In this document: one piece after another, positions 14,401 through 29,700 of the stretch | Numbering within the stretch: position 1 is the first letter of the stretch | How the letters are laid out: each line of letters begins with the position of its first letter | Origin: Anastatus disparis | Lineage: Eukaryota; Arthropoda; Insecta; Hymenoptera; Eupelmidae | Assembly (NCBI GenBank): GCA_017163975.1 | Contig: JAFFSR010000229.1 | Span: forward strand, 14,030,001 to 14,094,000 | Direction of reading: 5' to 3' | DNA length: 64,000 nucleotides | Notes under the pieces: generated by a model | Database searches by the model: none | Seen by the model: the letters and a program-made list of their open reading frames with translations, nothing else | What the model was told of the DNA's origin: nothing | Translations under genes and position numbers: made by a program

Positions 14401-14557
14401 GATTTCTAGAAATTTATTTCTTTCGATTCATATAAAATAAGTGGTAGATACAACTTTTGTGATGGATCAAATTAATCATTAGAATTTCAAAGAATGTTTT
14501 TTTAAACGGGAAAAAAAAGACTATTGAAATCTGGGAACATTGACCTTACATTAAATA

Positions 14558-14833
14558 ATGATTGATTTGAAAATTCCAGAAAATCGAATTTTCAAACAAA
14601 TGAAAATGAAAGTTCAAAATTTTGTTGATTATGCGCATAAATCATACGTAACGTCAATTTGGAATAAGAAATTTTTTCACAATACATTTTTCATGCCAGA
14701 GCCTAAAAGGAAAAAAAAACGAAAATTCATTCCTCTGAAAGAAGCAAAAAATACGCTTCGAGCATCCCCTCAAACTCCCCGGCCTACCGAATCTCATTTA
14801 AGAAAGAAATATCGATTGAAAAAGCTAAACTGA
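14558..14833 (+). CDS. Unrecognised 91-residue basic ORF
   Basis: An ATG-to-TGA ORF in otherwise noncoding sequence, just downstream of the 14222-14400 patch. The protein is not low-complexity. Its second half is strongly basic with a Pro-rich insert: PEPKRKKKRKFIPLKEAKN, then SPQTPRPTESHLRKKYRLKK. KRKKKRK would serve as a nuclear localisation signal. I recognise no domain. It could be a lineage-specific small protein, a remnant of a retroposed gene, or chance. It lies upstream of the first identified FGF exon with no visible link to it. Confidence 0.22.
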   Translation: MIDLKIPENRIFKQMKMKVQNFVDYAHKSYVTSIWNKKFFHNTFFMPEPKRKKKRKFIPLKEAKNTLRASPQTPRPTESHLRKKYRLKKLN

Positions 14834-17800
14834 CTTGGCGCTAATAAGCATTTAAATTCTAGCTTACTTTATATAGCAAGACATAAAATTCCTAGGCACG
14901 CGAGCGTATAGCCATATGAACAAGAAGGAGAAGTCCAATGAAATGAAAGTTCGATAAATAAAGAATAAAATTATTTAAAGAGGCGAAGAAACGATGCGGG
15001 TGGGCTAAGTTTATTTCTTAATTAGCCTGACGATGTAAGTAATATAAAAAAAATTTAAGATGCCTGCGGGACATAATACGGACACCACGTAATAAACTTT
15101 AGGAAAGGATGTGGCTTCCTGCGAGCGGATAAACGAGGCCCACCCTGCTATTGTGCAAGGTGCAGCGGAGAACAACATACAGAGACTTCCATGTTTATAA
15201 CTTGTTTCATTAAAATTTTTTTATTTTCAAATTTAATTTTTGAAAAAGTACTCTTTTACTTATTGAAGATTCAATAAAATTTTAAAATCAGATAAAATTT
15301 TTGGTAAATTTAAACGTCATAAGTAATTAGTGAAGCAAATCGCAACAACAAAGTTGGTATTTATTAAAAATGTTCATTATTTATCTTAGTTATTTATAAT
15401 GTCGTAAAAATAAATAAAAATGATGCAATAAAATTTGCATAGATCTGTAGAATTAGCTACTGTTATGAATGTAATAGAGATTTCTCCATATAGATCGTTT
15501 ATACGTTTAGCAGGTTGTTGTGATGCCTGCGGCTGCCGTTACGATCAAAACCGTATAAAGCGACGTTCATTACTCTCAAAAGGGGCGGAATATCGTTTGC
15601 ATTCCTGATGCGTGTGCCGGCGCCTCGTACTTTCATATGGATATACGCATACACATATAAAGAGAAGTGCTTTAGGTCCGAAATCCAACCTTCGTGTATT
15701 ACATATCGATTAATTGGACAACGGTATGTAAGATCCTCCCCAAACTATTGACTTCATTTGCTTCGATCCATTTATCTAAGTCTAATTCATAAGCATCGTA
15801 AAAAAAATACTGCGATAAATAAGGATTGAATTTTTTATTACTATCGTACCATTGATTTTTTAAGTTCCGTTGAAATTTTATCAGGTAAATTATGTAAACA
15901 TATAGAAAAATCAATATTCAAATTTCCTTTTAAATTTTTAAAGGTAAAAATAATTACGTCATACAGAATAGTTGAGGAACCAGTTTTCAATCAAGTTATA
16001 ATAACTCCGAAAAATTTCAATCTATTTAACATCAAATTTACTGTTATTTAATAGCACTACATTTGGCTTGAATTCGTAAACAATAATTCATGAACAAATT
16101 AAAGGGATATCCTTCTTTAAAAGAAACATTGTCAAATAAATTTTTATTTCTAATATTTATATGTTAACTTATTTCTATTAATAAATCGATACCTTTATAA
16201 ATCTTAAAAGCGCAAAACCAACTTCTTTCGGATTAAATAACATTTGCCATTTATCTTTTTTTAAATTTTAAAAATCGAGAGAGCAAAGTCGCTACAAACA
16301 TATACAAAAATAAATATAATTAGGTAGCTCTAAACAGAAGTATTATTTATGTAATAAGCCATTTGGAATTTCCTAACGCGAATGTACATTTTAACGATCC
16401 ATACTCTACTGGTCAATGCATATTGATGAATCCATATATAGAATTAAATACCTACGCCCTCTTATATGTGCTATATGGCAATTGATTAAACAGCAGCAGC
16501 TAATTGTGCTTTGACCCTTTCTTTTGTTTTTTGTGTACCCGTAATTCTCGATCTACATATGTGCGGTGTACTTTAATTGTTATCGTAATTTACACGAATC
16601 TCAGATATGTTTTAATTACTCGTTTTAATAAGTCGACTTATTTAGCTGGGGAGACTTGTTTTTTTTTTCATCATTATAGTTGCTAATAGAGAGAGGGAGA
16701 TAATTGAGGCTTTTTTTATATACTGGCGCCAGCAGCTCTTTTCAACTGCTTTGATCTTTTTATCAAGATGATACTTATTTTATACAATAAGCTTTTAATA
16801 TGCAACTTGTGCCATTATAATTAAATATAATGTATAGAATTTATTAATTTAATTCATAAAAATTAAAATGACTATGAAATACCAAAGATTTTGATACTTT
16901 AAAAAAATATGTACAAAAAAATGTTTTCGTACAAACATTATTATTTGTTAATATGTGATAACAGCAATGGCTATAGAAACAAATGTATTTCATTGAATTT
17001 TAAAATCCTTATAAATTGGCTACTTATACAAACATAAGCTTTCAACGTAGCTGCCGTTGAATGTTAAAAAAAAGAGAAAAAAAATAAGTGAACAAACAAA
17101 ACAAGACAGAAACACTTGTCCTCGTGTCTGCTAATATCCAGATCAGAATGTGCAAGCGCAACAACATAATCCGCTCTCGTTCTCTCGTTATATAGAACCG
17201 CATTGCATATATCATGTGTATATAACCAGAGAAGAAAGTTAATCGGAGCTGTCGGTATCCATTAATAGGAAAAAGCCTGTCATGTCAAAGACGCTTGAGG
17301 GGACAGCCTTGCTTCTAGATTTTTTTTTCTTTTCTTTTTCGTTTTTTTGTCTTGTCTCTTTAGAGCTGAGTTTAGTCAGATTGATAGGTGTATAAGCCGC
17401 GTGCGAAACAGTTTGTAGAGTAAAAATTAAACTTTCTTTTTATAATAAAATTTTCTTGTATAAAAGAATAAATTTTTTGCGCTTATACAAAAACGTGTAA
17501 GAATCACCTATTTTCTTTATGAATAAATAAATGTAAAAAAAGTTGAATAAGTTAAAACAATAAATCAGGATGATGAACGAACTAATTAAACGAGGCGTGT
17601 TAGAATCGGATATGTCAGAGAATTTTATAAAATCATCTCTTAAGCGTCAAAAGCGTCGAGTGGGTTCAGCTAAACTTCATCTCTCTCTCCTGACACTTTA
17701 TCAATTGGTTTGTGTGCAAGCTCGTCGAAGAATGTCAAGAGGCCTCTTTTCTCTTTCTCTCAATTTCTCTCGGCTCGTAAGCTGTCAATCGCGCGCACGC

Positions 17801-20800
17801 AAACAGCTACTACATTTCTCTTATGTTTGGATTTGCGACCTAGAAAAAAATATATAATGATCAAGGGAAATAACGTCTGCGCGGATGTGCTAATCTTTCA
17901 CCCAAAATTCATAGAAATTTATCTATTGTGAATCATAAAATTTTTTGACTAAAAAAGTAATTTTTGATATTTATAATTTTTTTTATTTAGCTTTTTATCG
18001 ACTTTGAAATATCTAAGATTGTTATTTAAGTATAGTTTATGGATTATTATGCATGACAATCAATAATATCAATACGCATTATGCGCTTAATCTGAATATT
18101 GAATGAATACTTAAACTAATGAAACTCATTGAACTAGAAAAAAAATAGTATCAAATCTATAAATACGAGAATTATAATATCAGTCTTGAAAAATCTTGAA
18201 TATATATTTTTTTTTCAAAAGCCAATTCTATTTATTGAATAGATAAAAGTTATAAATTGCACTGATGATTTATAAAATTAGCATAATAAAAAGATGCTTG
18301 TAAGATATGGAAAAAACAAGCAAGATTATATCAATCAAAGACTAGCGATATCGTTTACTTTATTAAAAACGACAAGGAACAATAATAGAAGAAAAAAAAG
18401 AATCAAAGTCGTCAGACACACGAGAGTGACGAAGATTCGATTGAAAAGAGAGAAAGAGAGAGAGAAAAAAATGAATGTAAATGCTCACTGTCCTCGCCTG
18501 TGAATAATTCATAAATATTCGTCAAGCGACGCGTCGACAAAATGATTTAACGCCACGGACGTTCAATTAGTTTGCTGGGAGAGAGAGAAGGCCGATAAAA
18601 AAAGAAGAGAGACGGAGTTATAAAGCTCGCGGCGCTCAATCAACGAGTTAGTCATCGCACTGCTTCAAGTCTGACACATATGTAAAAACTGGAAAAAAAA
18701 AGTTGTTCAAGTTTCTTTAATGTTTTCTGCTTAAACTTGATGTTTGCTGAGAACTTTTTGTTCCTTATTGTTGAATTATAAAATATTACATATTTCGTAT
18801 ATGTTAACATTTTAATTTTCGAATATTTAATTAAAATTAATTGAATTTGTTGAGAAAAAAATCTCAATTTTAAATGAGATTTTTGTATTTCGCTATCTTG
18901 GACTATCTTATCCTTGCAATTTATTCTGTATCGGAAACGTATACGTCCATCTAAGGTAAGCTTTAGGTCGACGTCCTAAAACGTTGCGACTTTGAATATA
19001 GCATTGCATCTATAGCCCTTCGATTTTTAAAAATTTTTGCCCAAAACATCGAGTATCATAAGCAGCCGTGAGTCACAAGTCCACAAAAGTGTTTTGCTGG
19101 ATGCGCCCAAGTACAAAACTTAACTTAGTCATACGAAACTTGTCGCGGCCGCGGCCAAGGCGCGCACATATAGACGAGCGAGCAAGGGAATCCGCACAAG
19201 AGCGCCGACTATGCTGGACGACTATGTGTATATATAGTCGCACTTTTAGGGCGCGTAAAAGCAATACGAGACGACGATGCGCGCCTGCTTTATCTTTCTT
19301 TTTTTTGCTATATAAGCTGCAGAGACCTGTAGGAAAAATCGATCGATCCTATCCAAAGACCATCGAGACATCTTGTTTGTCGATTGACCACGAAACTGCT
19401 CTTGAAAATTGCAGGGCTCGTGTTACAACGCAACTCCAAAATACACCCCTCTTTCTTACATCCAAATTATACACTTTTTTCGGACTCCAGCGAGATTTAC
19501 CCCCTGTCGACAAACTTTATATTTTTATGTTTATCAGGGTTATCTGCAAAATAATATAGTTTTTTTTATCATTTTTAATAGTGAAGGTTAAAATAATTAA
19601 TCCATTAAAGAATAAGAATTTTATCTTTTTAGTTTTAATTTATTTCTAAAGTAAATGTACTTATGAAATAAAAAATCAATTATGTTGTAAAAACGTTATA
19701 TTTAGGAGTGTTTAAATAAAAGAATGATCCTTATCTTGTCAGAATTTAAAAGAGTTATTTAACTATTTGTAATACTTGTCTAATATTTTCATTTAGCTCA
19801 TGAATAGATTGCATTACTCAGAGATAATATCAGGCTCGTTTAATTTTCACGATTATCTAATTAAATAAAATTTTTGCATCATTGTCGTCTAAAATTTCAA
19901 AACAATGTTAAACTCATTTAAAAAGCTATAGCAAAGTGTCAGATTAAATCTTTTTTCACGCGAGCACCGTTACACACACACACACACGCGCTTCCACATA
20001 TTTTTTCTTTCATTTCTTATTCTTTTATTTTGTTTCTTTTTTTTTTTTCTTATTACTCTTTTTTTTTATGCAACGCCGACGGTGGCATGCTAAAGCTCAT
20101 TGACCGAGCGTCATGCAGTCACGCGCTTTCTTAGTATTATGATTAGGCTTCTACATAAAAGGCACAAGAAATGAACGTGTGTTAAAAAAAAAAAATATAA
20201 AAAAAGAAGTGTTAGAGGCACGAAACTGACCTTTTCACAGCTATGCTAGCTTTACGTTTTAACCTGAGTCTTACAGGTAGTAACTTTAATTACGGATTAT
20301 TTTTTTTTTATTCTTACAGTAGCCTGCAAAAAAAATCAATTCGCATTGTTGTGACTTACAAAAACAAATGAAAAATGTACATTTTATATTTTTTTATACT
20401 TTATATTTTTTGTTTTATTACGATATAGATGAAAATGTTAAAGTTTAATTATAGAATATTTAATTTATAAGACGTAAATACTTAGCATAAAATTTTAAAT
20501 TTAAACTCTATAATAAATTAACCAAGCATATTTAGTGTATTTTAGTAAATGACTAATATGAAAGTTTCTGCTATTTTGTAACAGTTTTAAAAATACATAA
20601 AAAATTCTAAAATTGCCTCCTAAGCTTTTTATACTAACCTGGTAAACAAATGTAAGAACGAAAAAATTCTGTTTAAATGCTGTTTTGTTCCAAGGGCAAG
20701 AGACGCATTCTTCACATATATACATAAAACTAACTACAATTTGTCGACAATGTGTTTTTCCAGAAAGTAAAAAGAGAGTAGAGCAGAAACAAGAGCTTAA

Positions 20801-22779
20801 CAGCTTTCTTATTTTATTTTATTTTTTTTCGTTGCTTTAACGCTCTCCATTTTCACGTATACACTTCTTTCTGCTCATACGTGATCCTACAGCCAAACAC
20901 GAAACAAATACGCACATATATATATATACGAAACAGAAAGTAAAGGGGAAGATGCATTATGCTCTTTCGTGTCGCGCAACATTCTTCTTCTATTGCTTTC
21001 GAAGCTTTTTCGGTAATCTTAGACTTGGATTTGTTGAAAAAGTAAACAACAGATTTAACCCTTTTAGGAGGTAATTTTTTTCACGGAAAACAGTCTGAGA
21101 AATAATTTTTAGATTATTGGATTCATATTTAAGCCAATTTTCGTAACTGTCAAAAAATTTTTTTCTTTCATTTTAATTATTTCAATTCTTATCAAGTGTT
21201 TAATTTAGCGTTTTATTCAAGTCTTTTCTGACTATCTATTTGATATGCGATTTATAACGTGAAAAACAAGTAAATATGAAACTTTATTCAATAAATTTAT
21301 ATAAACATATTTATAATAAATTGAAACCATTCCATCTAAAGTATATTTCACATGTCCCGAATTATTTGTAAACTAATCTATCATAAAGAGAAACTTTAAC
21401 GCGATAAATATAAACCATACGGATATGGATAATCAATAAAATTCATCGATTTGGTAATATCATATTTACATAGTTGCGCATGCATTTTTAATAGACTCGT
21501 ATTTTTGTTTCGCGTAATAACAAACTGCTCTGACATAATAAAGCGGCATATAAATAAAACGCATATTTAACATTTTTAATTTTAATATTAAATTTCAATA
21601 ATTAACAATAAATATAATGTTTATCACTGCGATAGAAAGGTTTATCTTTAAAAAGCAAAAGGTCTGGAAGTTTCGAGCGTCATGAAATTCTCTCTCGGTA
21701 TATAATCTGTCATAGCTGATGCTGAATTTTTCGATAATATCGGCAAATGGATCGAACGGCGCCAATCTCTAAAGCAACTCAACTCGTCTCGACAGTATAT
21801 AAGTCTGTCTTTCTCTTATGTATGCCAGCATTCCGCCTTGTTTATGCAGGTTGCACCCGTACTAGACATCGATGTTTAATTGCTCGATTGCCGCCGTCGC
21901 TGCTCCCGTCGTCGTTCTCCTCGTCATCGGCGTCCTCGTCGCCGTGAAATTTTTTTTTTTTCCTCATTTACCTACAGGTTGTTATAGAAAAAAAAAAAAC
22001 ATTAATTCAGCGAGAAAATTGGCTTAGATGAAATTTCTCTGTTCTTTTTTTTTTTGTAATTATGATTAGTAATATTACATCACGTACTTATAAGAAATGA
22101 AGCTGCTGTGCAAGTTGAATCGTGCTACTGTAAATTTATTCAGAAAAATTTTCTATCTTTTTATTTTATAGATCTAAAACTTAAACTAAAATTTAGAGTC
22201 AGTTGGTTTATTGCTTTATTTACACTTGTTTAAATTTCAAAAATTTAGTTGCTTTATTTACATTTACTTAAAGTAAGATTTCTCTGTTTTGAGTTAAAAA
22301 ATGTATTCGTGCATTTAATTGAATTAGGATAAATATTAAATATTTCACTTAAAACCTAAATATTTTCCTTCCGAGAGATTTACTGGACAGGCATTTTTTA
22401 CAAACAGTGCAATATCCAAATTCATGAAGATAAATATCTTACATCAATCAATAAATCAAAACCAGTTATAAATAGATAGCCGATAAGCGCAAGCAACCTA
22501 AAAAAGAAAAAAAAAAAGAAATTGATTCAATCAACTGACTCACCGCAAATCATTCGCTCATCGGCAAGCGCTTAATTTTTATTACAATAAAATCGAGATT
22601 TACAACCCGGTGCGCGTATCTGTGTTGGTTGTTGGTGTCCGCTCGTAATTCACTTATTGCGTTAGTCTTACGGTTATTTTTTTTTTATTTTATTTTTTTT
22701 AAGTGCCGCCACACACTGATAAAAAGCTATTGCTCGAACGTTGCTTGCGTTCAATTGGAATTCCTCACTTTGTCCGGAG

Positions 22780-22808
22780 AGAAAGAGAGAAAGAGAGAGA
22801 GAGAGACA
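22780..22808. repeat. (GA)n tract
   Basis: GA repeats interrupted by AAA. Similar tracts lie near 31591-31613, 32448-32469, 44354-44366 and 57561-57582; CT runs lie near 4145-4163 and 44230-44248. GA tracts in insects are possible GAGA-factor sites; here only the repeat itself is supported. Confidence 0.7.
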
Positions 22809-23676
22809 AGTTTTTCCATTATCGCCAGTATACCAAATGAATTCCGTAAAACTCAATTAAGCAGCGTGTCTCGGTGTTTATAGAAGCAGCATTCGACCCA
22901 AAAATCTTAGATGAAAGAAACAACTGTGAATGAAAAAGAAAGCTTGAGATAAAAGAGTGTGGGAAAGTGGCTTGATGAGAATTTTAAAAATTGAGGAAAG
23001 GGTGTTTCGTATATTTAATTAATGACCTTTTATTTGTTGTAATTTAGATAAAGTCCAGTAATTTATGCATTTTATTTAAAAACTATCTATTTTATAAAAT
23101 TTTCCTGGCATCGTATTAAAACTAAAAACAGATTTTTAATGAATTTCCAAAAGATCAACAAAATATAAGAGCAGATATTATAAATTTATAAGAAAATGTT
23201 AAATAAATTTACAAATACACTGACTTTTTAAATATTTATGTGTTGTTTTTATTCTTTTTTAATATCTTAAAAATTAAATGGATTTTAATCAAGTTGAAAT
23301 TTATTTTGGAATCGATTTTGATAATAATTATCATGATTAATATTGTATAATTGTTTTGTCGATGATCGTAAATAAATTTTTGATACTTAAAATCATCAAG
23401 TAAATCATTAAAATTTTTCTTTACACGTGCACTTTAATTAAACTGATATTACATCTAAAAGATTGTTTATGCAATCGTATAAAAAGGAAAAAAATGACGT
23501 GATTCAAATACACAATAATATAGCAAAGCAAAGCAAGCATGTTTACGTGATAGTGGATCATCCATCGCATCATAAGATCGCATCCTTTTTGGTGATTCAT
23601 GCTTCCTTTTCATCTCTCTTTCTTCACTTCTTATCTCTTCTCTTTCTCTCTCGGCTCAGAAGCGTTTATGATACGT

Positions 23677-23679
<3 letters not shown>

Positions 23680-23715
<36 letters not shown>
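23680..23715. repeat. (AT)n microsatellite
   Basis: An uninterrupted AT dinucleotide run of about 36 bp. The Tyr/Ile repeats of the overlapping ORFs are translations of this run, not protein. Confidence 0.9.
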
Positions 23716-23717
<2 letters not shown>

Positions 23718-26700
23718 AGGGAGATAGCTAGAAAGGTTCTTCGAGATGGGGCTTCTCCTTGGCGTTTATTGTTGTGTAATCGGTCACCGAGCGTGTGGCA
23801 GCTGTCATTCTTCATCCTTTCACTCTTCTTTTCTTTGCCTTTGGCGTTTATCAATCTTCTTTTTCTCTATCTTTTTCCCTCTCTCTCTCGCTTCATTTTT
23901 TATTCGACGCGAGTTTAGGATTAAAAAATAGAAGTGCCTTTTGTAAGGTATATACGTGTCTGTTGTTGGCTTTTGAGCTTAGGTTTTTGTATTGTTGAAA
24001 AGATAGGAATGGCATTTTGTGAAAGGATCTTACGACAATTCAGTGTATAGATTTATATTCACGCTGCATATATTTAACTGGATGAATAGAAAACATCATA
24101 CTAATTACAGGTGGAATTTTAAAGAATGTGAATATACGTTTTATATTAAACTACCATTATAAATTTTAAAAATGAAGAAGCTGAATTTATTCTTATCTAA
24201 AATTATAAAGTACTACGTGGTATATTCACTGAGCTCGTTCTAAAGCAGAACAGATCGGTAACGTCATTAAACTTTTTGCTAATGCAAGGAAAAAAAAAAT
24301 TGCGTGGCGCCAAACGAAAAAACGCCAACGCGGTTCTTAAGTTTCGCGTGGCTCCTCCATTTCTTTTTCATCTTTTAATTTTCTTTAATGACGACGACTG
24401 CACAAAGTTACTTGGTTCAATGTAGCCGGATTATCTAATATTTAAAGCTTTATTTCAAGTTGTAAAATGAGCTTTTACTAAATTTTATTGTACACGTGCT
24501 TTTTATTTTTAAATGTGCGTGATATTGTGTACTTATTTTTTAAACAAGCTTTGAAAATATCTTTGATTGAATAAAATTTTATATTTTTGTTGTTTTGTTC
24601 AAAAGAATTCTATATTAAAGTTTTTATATTTAATAAATATTTTGTTAAATTATTAAAAAAAGAAAAAGAAAATTTGTTTTAAAAAAAATTGAAAATTATA
24701 AGTTTGTATACGTATAATGAGTTATAGCTTTATCGATTTGTTAAAAAATCAATTGGGCATGAATGAGCATTTGCATATGCAATACATTTGGTATTCGATA
24801 ATTTTGCATGAAAAAGAAGTGCACTACAGTCGATAATGTAAGTAGAGGAGAAAGTGAATACTATACTCTTTCTTTTCTTCCTCATCATCATCATCATCCT
24901 ACTTCTAAGGGAAGCGTAAGTGTCGTTTGCAAATCTTTTTCTAAGGCTTCTCCTTCTTCTATGCGATATACACGCTATACCTCTTTAAAAGGGTGAGATA
25001 ATCGATACTCGTATACACACAAGCAAAAAAAGTATCTGCGCAAAAGATTAGGCTTTACAACGCCGTTAAAGATTTTGACTTTATTTTTAAGGTAAAGTAC
25101 TCCGTACAAAAAGGGTGACGGCTAATGCTGTTTTCATGACTAATAGTACAAATGACTGGATTTACTGACACCACGCATTTTTTTAACCCTCGAGTCATTG
25201 CAAACACTTAGGAGTGAAATATTGAATTTTATGCAATACCAGGAAAGACTTAATATTTAAAACTAGAACGAAATCTTATCGACGAATTTATACGTAAGAG
25301 AGCTTAGAACGACCAATGGAAGTATTAAAAAATACATAACTGTTATTTATGACCTTAATTTTGGCAGTTTTTTAGAAAAATCTTGGTGGTCTGAATTTTA
25401 GATTAATGAATAAATTATGTCGACCTACAGGATCGAAAAAAATCTACGCACAACCGAGAAAATCAGCTTATGGTTTAAAAAAAAGTATTTTTTTTTAATA
25501 AAATCGTTGAAAATAACATCAAAATGATAGATTAATGTTTTGGTTAATCTTGGATTTTTTTCTCTTTTTTAATAACTATGCAAATTCTAGGATTTATAGA
25601 TGCAATATATTATGTATATTGTTAGTCGAAAAGCATTTATCAAAAATTTGAAATGTACTAATGTAAGCTTTTTGTTTTAAATTTTTAATATGATTTTTTG
25701 TTTGGATTGCGATTTTTTCTTTTAAATATTCAGTATCATTGCATTTATATTTATTTCGAGTACTTTCGTATCTTAAGAGCGATATGATTATTCCAAATGA
25801 AGTTTCAACAATTACGTACTGAGATTAAAAGAACAAAAGCAAAATAAGAGAAAGCATCTATAAAAAAGAAACAAAATTAACATAGAAGTCAAGAGCGTCC
25901 GTGACTAATGTGTCCCTCATAAATATAAAAACGGCACGAGGTACCTTTCATCGCTGCATAAAAAAAGAGACGTGAAGGTACGAAACATTTCGCCACCCAA
26001 GATTAAATATCGGTCTCTCCTCTCGGAGAGCCGAATTGAGTTCGCAACTAGGATATGATGCCGATTAAAAAATTGGCCAGCATTTATTTTTCGGCACAAA
26101 GTCAAAAAACGAATAACAGCAAGAAGAGGAGAAGGGATAATCGTCGATGTTGATGGTGAAATTGAAATATTTGGTTGTGCATATGGGTTATATTATGCCA
26201 AATTTTTTATTTCACAGCGAGCAAAACTATATTTTACCAAAGTAATCAGCTTATGATAATGAGAAGTGATTAATTATAATGACGTATTACGATTTCTTTT
26301 GAGCCTTTGCGCAATTGCGAGTGATGAGAGGTTAATATGGCTTTTTTGTGACTTGTTCGAAGGAATGTTCTTTTGCATAATTAATTGATCGGCTATCTAA
26401 ATATTAAAAAAAATAGAGATTCTTTTTATTTTGAAACAATTTTTAGATACTCAATAAAAATAAGGAAAAGTTTCACATAGTGTATAGTAGATAAAATAAT
26501 ATTTTTATAGACTACAATAAACTATTTACATAATAGTACATATTAACATACATAAAATATATACAACATGATTTTTAAGGTATACAAATGATCATAATTA
26601 ACAACTAATTTGAAGAAATTATCTGATTTTTAATCTCGAATAGAATTTGAAATAGAAAAAAAATTTGATTTTGAATTATAATTTGAAACGGTATAAATTT

Positions 26701-29700
26701 TATTTTTAGAAACCGGTGAGCCCAAGTTCAGTTACCTCATTAAGAGTCGAAATTTTGACAGAGTCAAAAATATCTTATCGCGTTTATCTGAGACCAATGA
26801 GAATATCAAGTATTATTATTGCAAAATCATCTTATATGAAAACACTTGTGATACGCTAAAATTAACTGTATCAGACTGATTCGAGTTGTCACGATGAGAA
26901 TGAAAAATCAAGATTTTAAGACTTTATTAGACAGATATTATTAGAGACAATTGAACTTTTACAAGCATGATGAGCAATAGTGTGACGTGTCCTTAATAAT
27001 CCATCATAATTCTATAGCTTATATCTGCTCATTGAAAAGCTTATAAGAAGAGCTCTAAATGACGTTAAACGTTTCGGTTTGTTATCTAGGGAATTCGTTT
27101 ATGAGATTTACGTGATTACAAAGATTTATTATCTAATATGATAGTTTATATTTGTCACTCGAAATTATAAATTTAAAAATTATTAAAATATTTAAGAATA
27201 TACAAAATCTTTGCTCACCAAAGCCAATTCATTAAATTCTGGGTAATCTATTATTATTGAATATCTACAAGAAAATTTATAGTGAAAGCGTGCACGAGCT
27301 GTACGGAAGCTTTTCTTCTGCAGCAGAAAGCAAAGAAAGTACTACCCAAACATAGTTCCATTTTATATATCAACCGGAAAAATCGTGTACATAAGAACGT
27401 CTCCATTGATGTTCTTTTGCCTTCATAACCACAAAATTTACTACCTTTTGTCTTGCCTTTCTTTCTTTCTAGCCGAGCAGAAAAAAAAAGTCACCTGGCG
27501 CTTGCGGAGAGAAAGACGAAACAACAAACGCGCTCATTTCAATAGAATCTTCAGACCCGCTCCCGTTTTTATGAGACGCACGGACACACACACACACACA
27601 CGCCCCTGACTAAAATATCACGACAAATCTCCCTATAACAATGAGAATTTAGCTGTAAATCTTTTTTAACGCTCAACAAATTGACAACGATGAGCCCGTA
27701 ATGCGCATTTTATGTGGAAAATATAGCTCATGGGGCTCGCTTCTACAATGTTTATGCTAGTTTAGAATTGGGTGAAAAGCTTTATGAACATACATGGACA
27801 AGGAAAACTGCTGTTTTTAAGGCAAAGTTTATACTATGAGTAGAAAAGATGAGTTTCAATTCAATATGTATTTTGTATGGGAAGATACTGAATTTTTTAA
27901 TTTATTTTTATAATTAAATTCTGTAAAATTTATTAAAATGATAAATGGTTATTATTTTTAATTATAATCCAAAGATTTTAAAATATGCAAAATTAAAATC
28001 TTTTATTATTTAAATTAAACGAATTTTTTTATATTTACTCCATAACGTAAAAACATATCTATTCAGCTAAAATCTTGGAATCAAAAGATTTTTTCGATCA
28101 GTTCTTGTTTATAATCGTGCGATACCTAAAAGCCACAGATCTGTCCATTAAACAAGTGGATTTTCGCGCTACTACTTTAACTTGAGCGTCAAGTGGTCGC
28201 GTCTAAGCGTCGTCGCGTCGTCAACCATGGCCATAATTTAGGTGTTTGTCTTTTCGAGGTCGTATCTTACTTATTATAGGTCAGTGATGCACAGCCCCTA
28301 TTACCGAAAACAAGAAAAAAATGCTTTCATTCAAGATTACGAGCTTTTTCACACCGGTCTTTTTCTTTTTTTTTTTCTTTTTACTCCCTCCACTAAAAAT
28401 ATAACGACGCGCGCGCGAGAGAGACGTGATGGCCACGTGAGCCTATAGCTAAGGCATTTCTGTCATTTGTCCCTCATGACTTATACAATATAATACAAAA
28501 TGCCGGAACTGCCGAACCGGCATTCAACAGACCGACGCTCGACCGGCATGGCACGCGCCTCCTTCTTCTTGTGCTTTTTTTTCTAAACAAGACTAAAGTC
28601 AAATTTATAGAATTGTGTTAGTTTTAGTGGTTCCGGAGTAAGAAATTTTAGTGAACTGTGGTTTTAACTGTGAGAAAAAATAATAGTTCAAATTGTTATT
28701 AAAAAAGCAGTTATTTATAATTTATCAAATTGAATAAGTATTATTATTCAGATTTTAATTTATTGAACATTTATATCTAGTCTGGAATTTGGGAAGAAAA
28801 TTTTGTCAAAAAGTTTGTTGCATATATAATAAATTAAATTATAATTGAAAAAGGATAAGTGTAGAAAATGTCAAATGTTTTGTATATAAAATATACTAAA
28901 AGTTTAGTGAATGAAAATGTACCAAAAGCTAGTGTTAATAAAAAGGTGAAATGTATAATTTAAGTGGTAACTTCAAGAAAAGAATAAGGTGAAAGTCATT
29001 CTTCATCTGCCTGATAATTATTGGCTGACCAAATTACAGGATTGGACGGATATATTTGGACAATGAAATTTCTTTAATAAGCTACTTGTACTTAAAGTGA
29101 AACTTTAAAAATAATAATAGTTTATTACCCCTAACGCAATCTTTGATTGTTTCAACTGATATTCAAATACGGAATCATAAATATTGTTACCGAATGAACT
29201 TTTTTTTTTAATTCTTAAGACCGTTAGCAACAATAAAATCTTTTGTAATCGTCACCGCAACCGCAACCAAATATTGACTAATTATTTATGCATAATATCA
29301 AATCATAACGATATAATCAGTTACATGTAAGCTATGTAAATTCCGCTCTGATAAAAGGAAGTACAAAATGATTCAGAGGCGTGAATATTTTTAATTAGCT
29401 TTAGTCAGCGATAAAAAAGCTCTCATCATATTTATATCATCATCAACTTCTTGCTTTTTCTCTTTGCCCGATCAAAGCTATAAGCGCCGACTCTTATGAG
29501 GCGCATCGCGATTATAAAATAAAAAAAAAGCCCCAATAAAAGAGAAACAAGATTGATAAGAGGAGCAGCAAGTGATTTGAGCTTGTCTTTCGTGGAAATA
29601 CGAAAGCCGTCGTAAATTTTGGGATGGTTAGTCATTGTTAATGTTGGAGTCTTTAAATTGGAAGCGTCAAAAAGTTATCGAGTTGTGACATACCAAAAAT

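Noticed and set aside
19068..19559. 163-codon forward ORF, the longest uninterrupted ATG ORF in the window
   Set aside because: Overlaps other open frames on both strands, has no domain-like pattern and is rich in Arg/Ser from a CpG-rich patch followed by T-rich sequence. Treated as chance; the patch itself may be regulatory.
21700..21947. TATA boxes followed by an ATG ORF ending in Ser/Pro repeats
   Set aside because: The ORF end is a translated TCG/TCC repeat; TATATAAG at 21796 lies inside the ORF rather than ahead of it. Could be a promoter, but nothing supports a protein.
23463..23918. 151-codon forward ORF
   Set aside because: Its middle is the (AT)n microsatellite translated as Ile-Tyr, and the rest is CT-rich Phe/Leu/Ser.
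28229..28240. Good-context start codon ACCATGG as a possible FGF start
   Set aside because: A TAG follows after three codons, with no donor in between.
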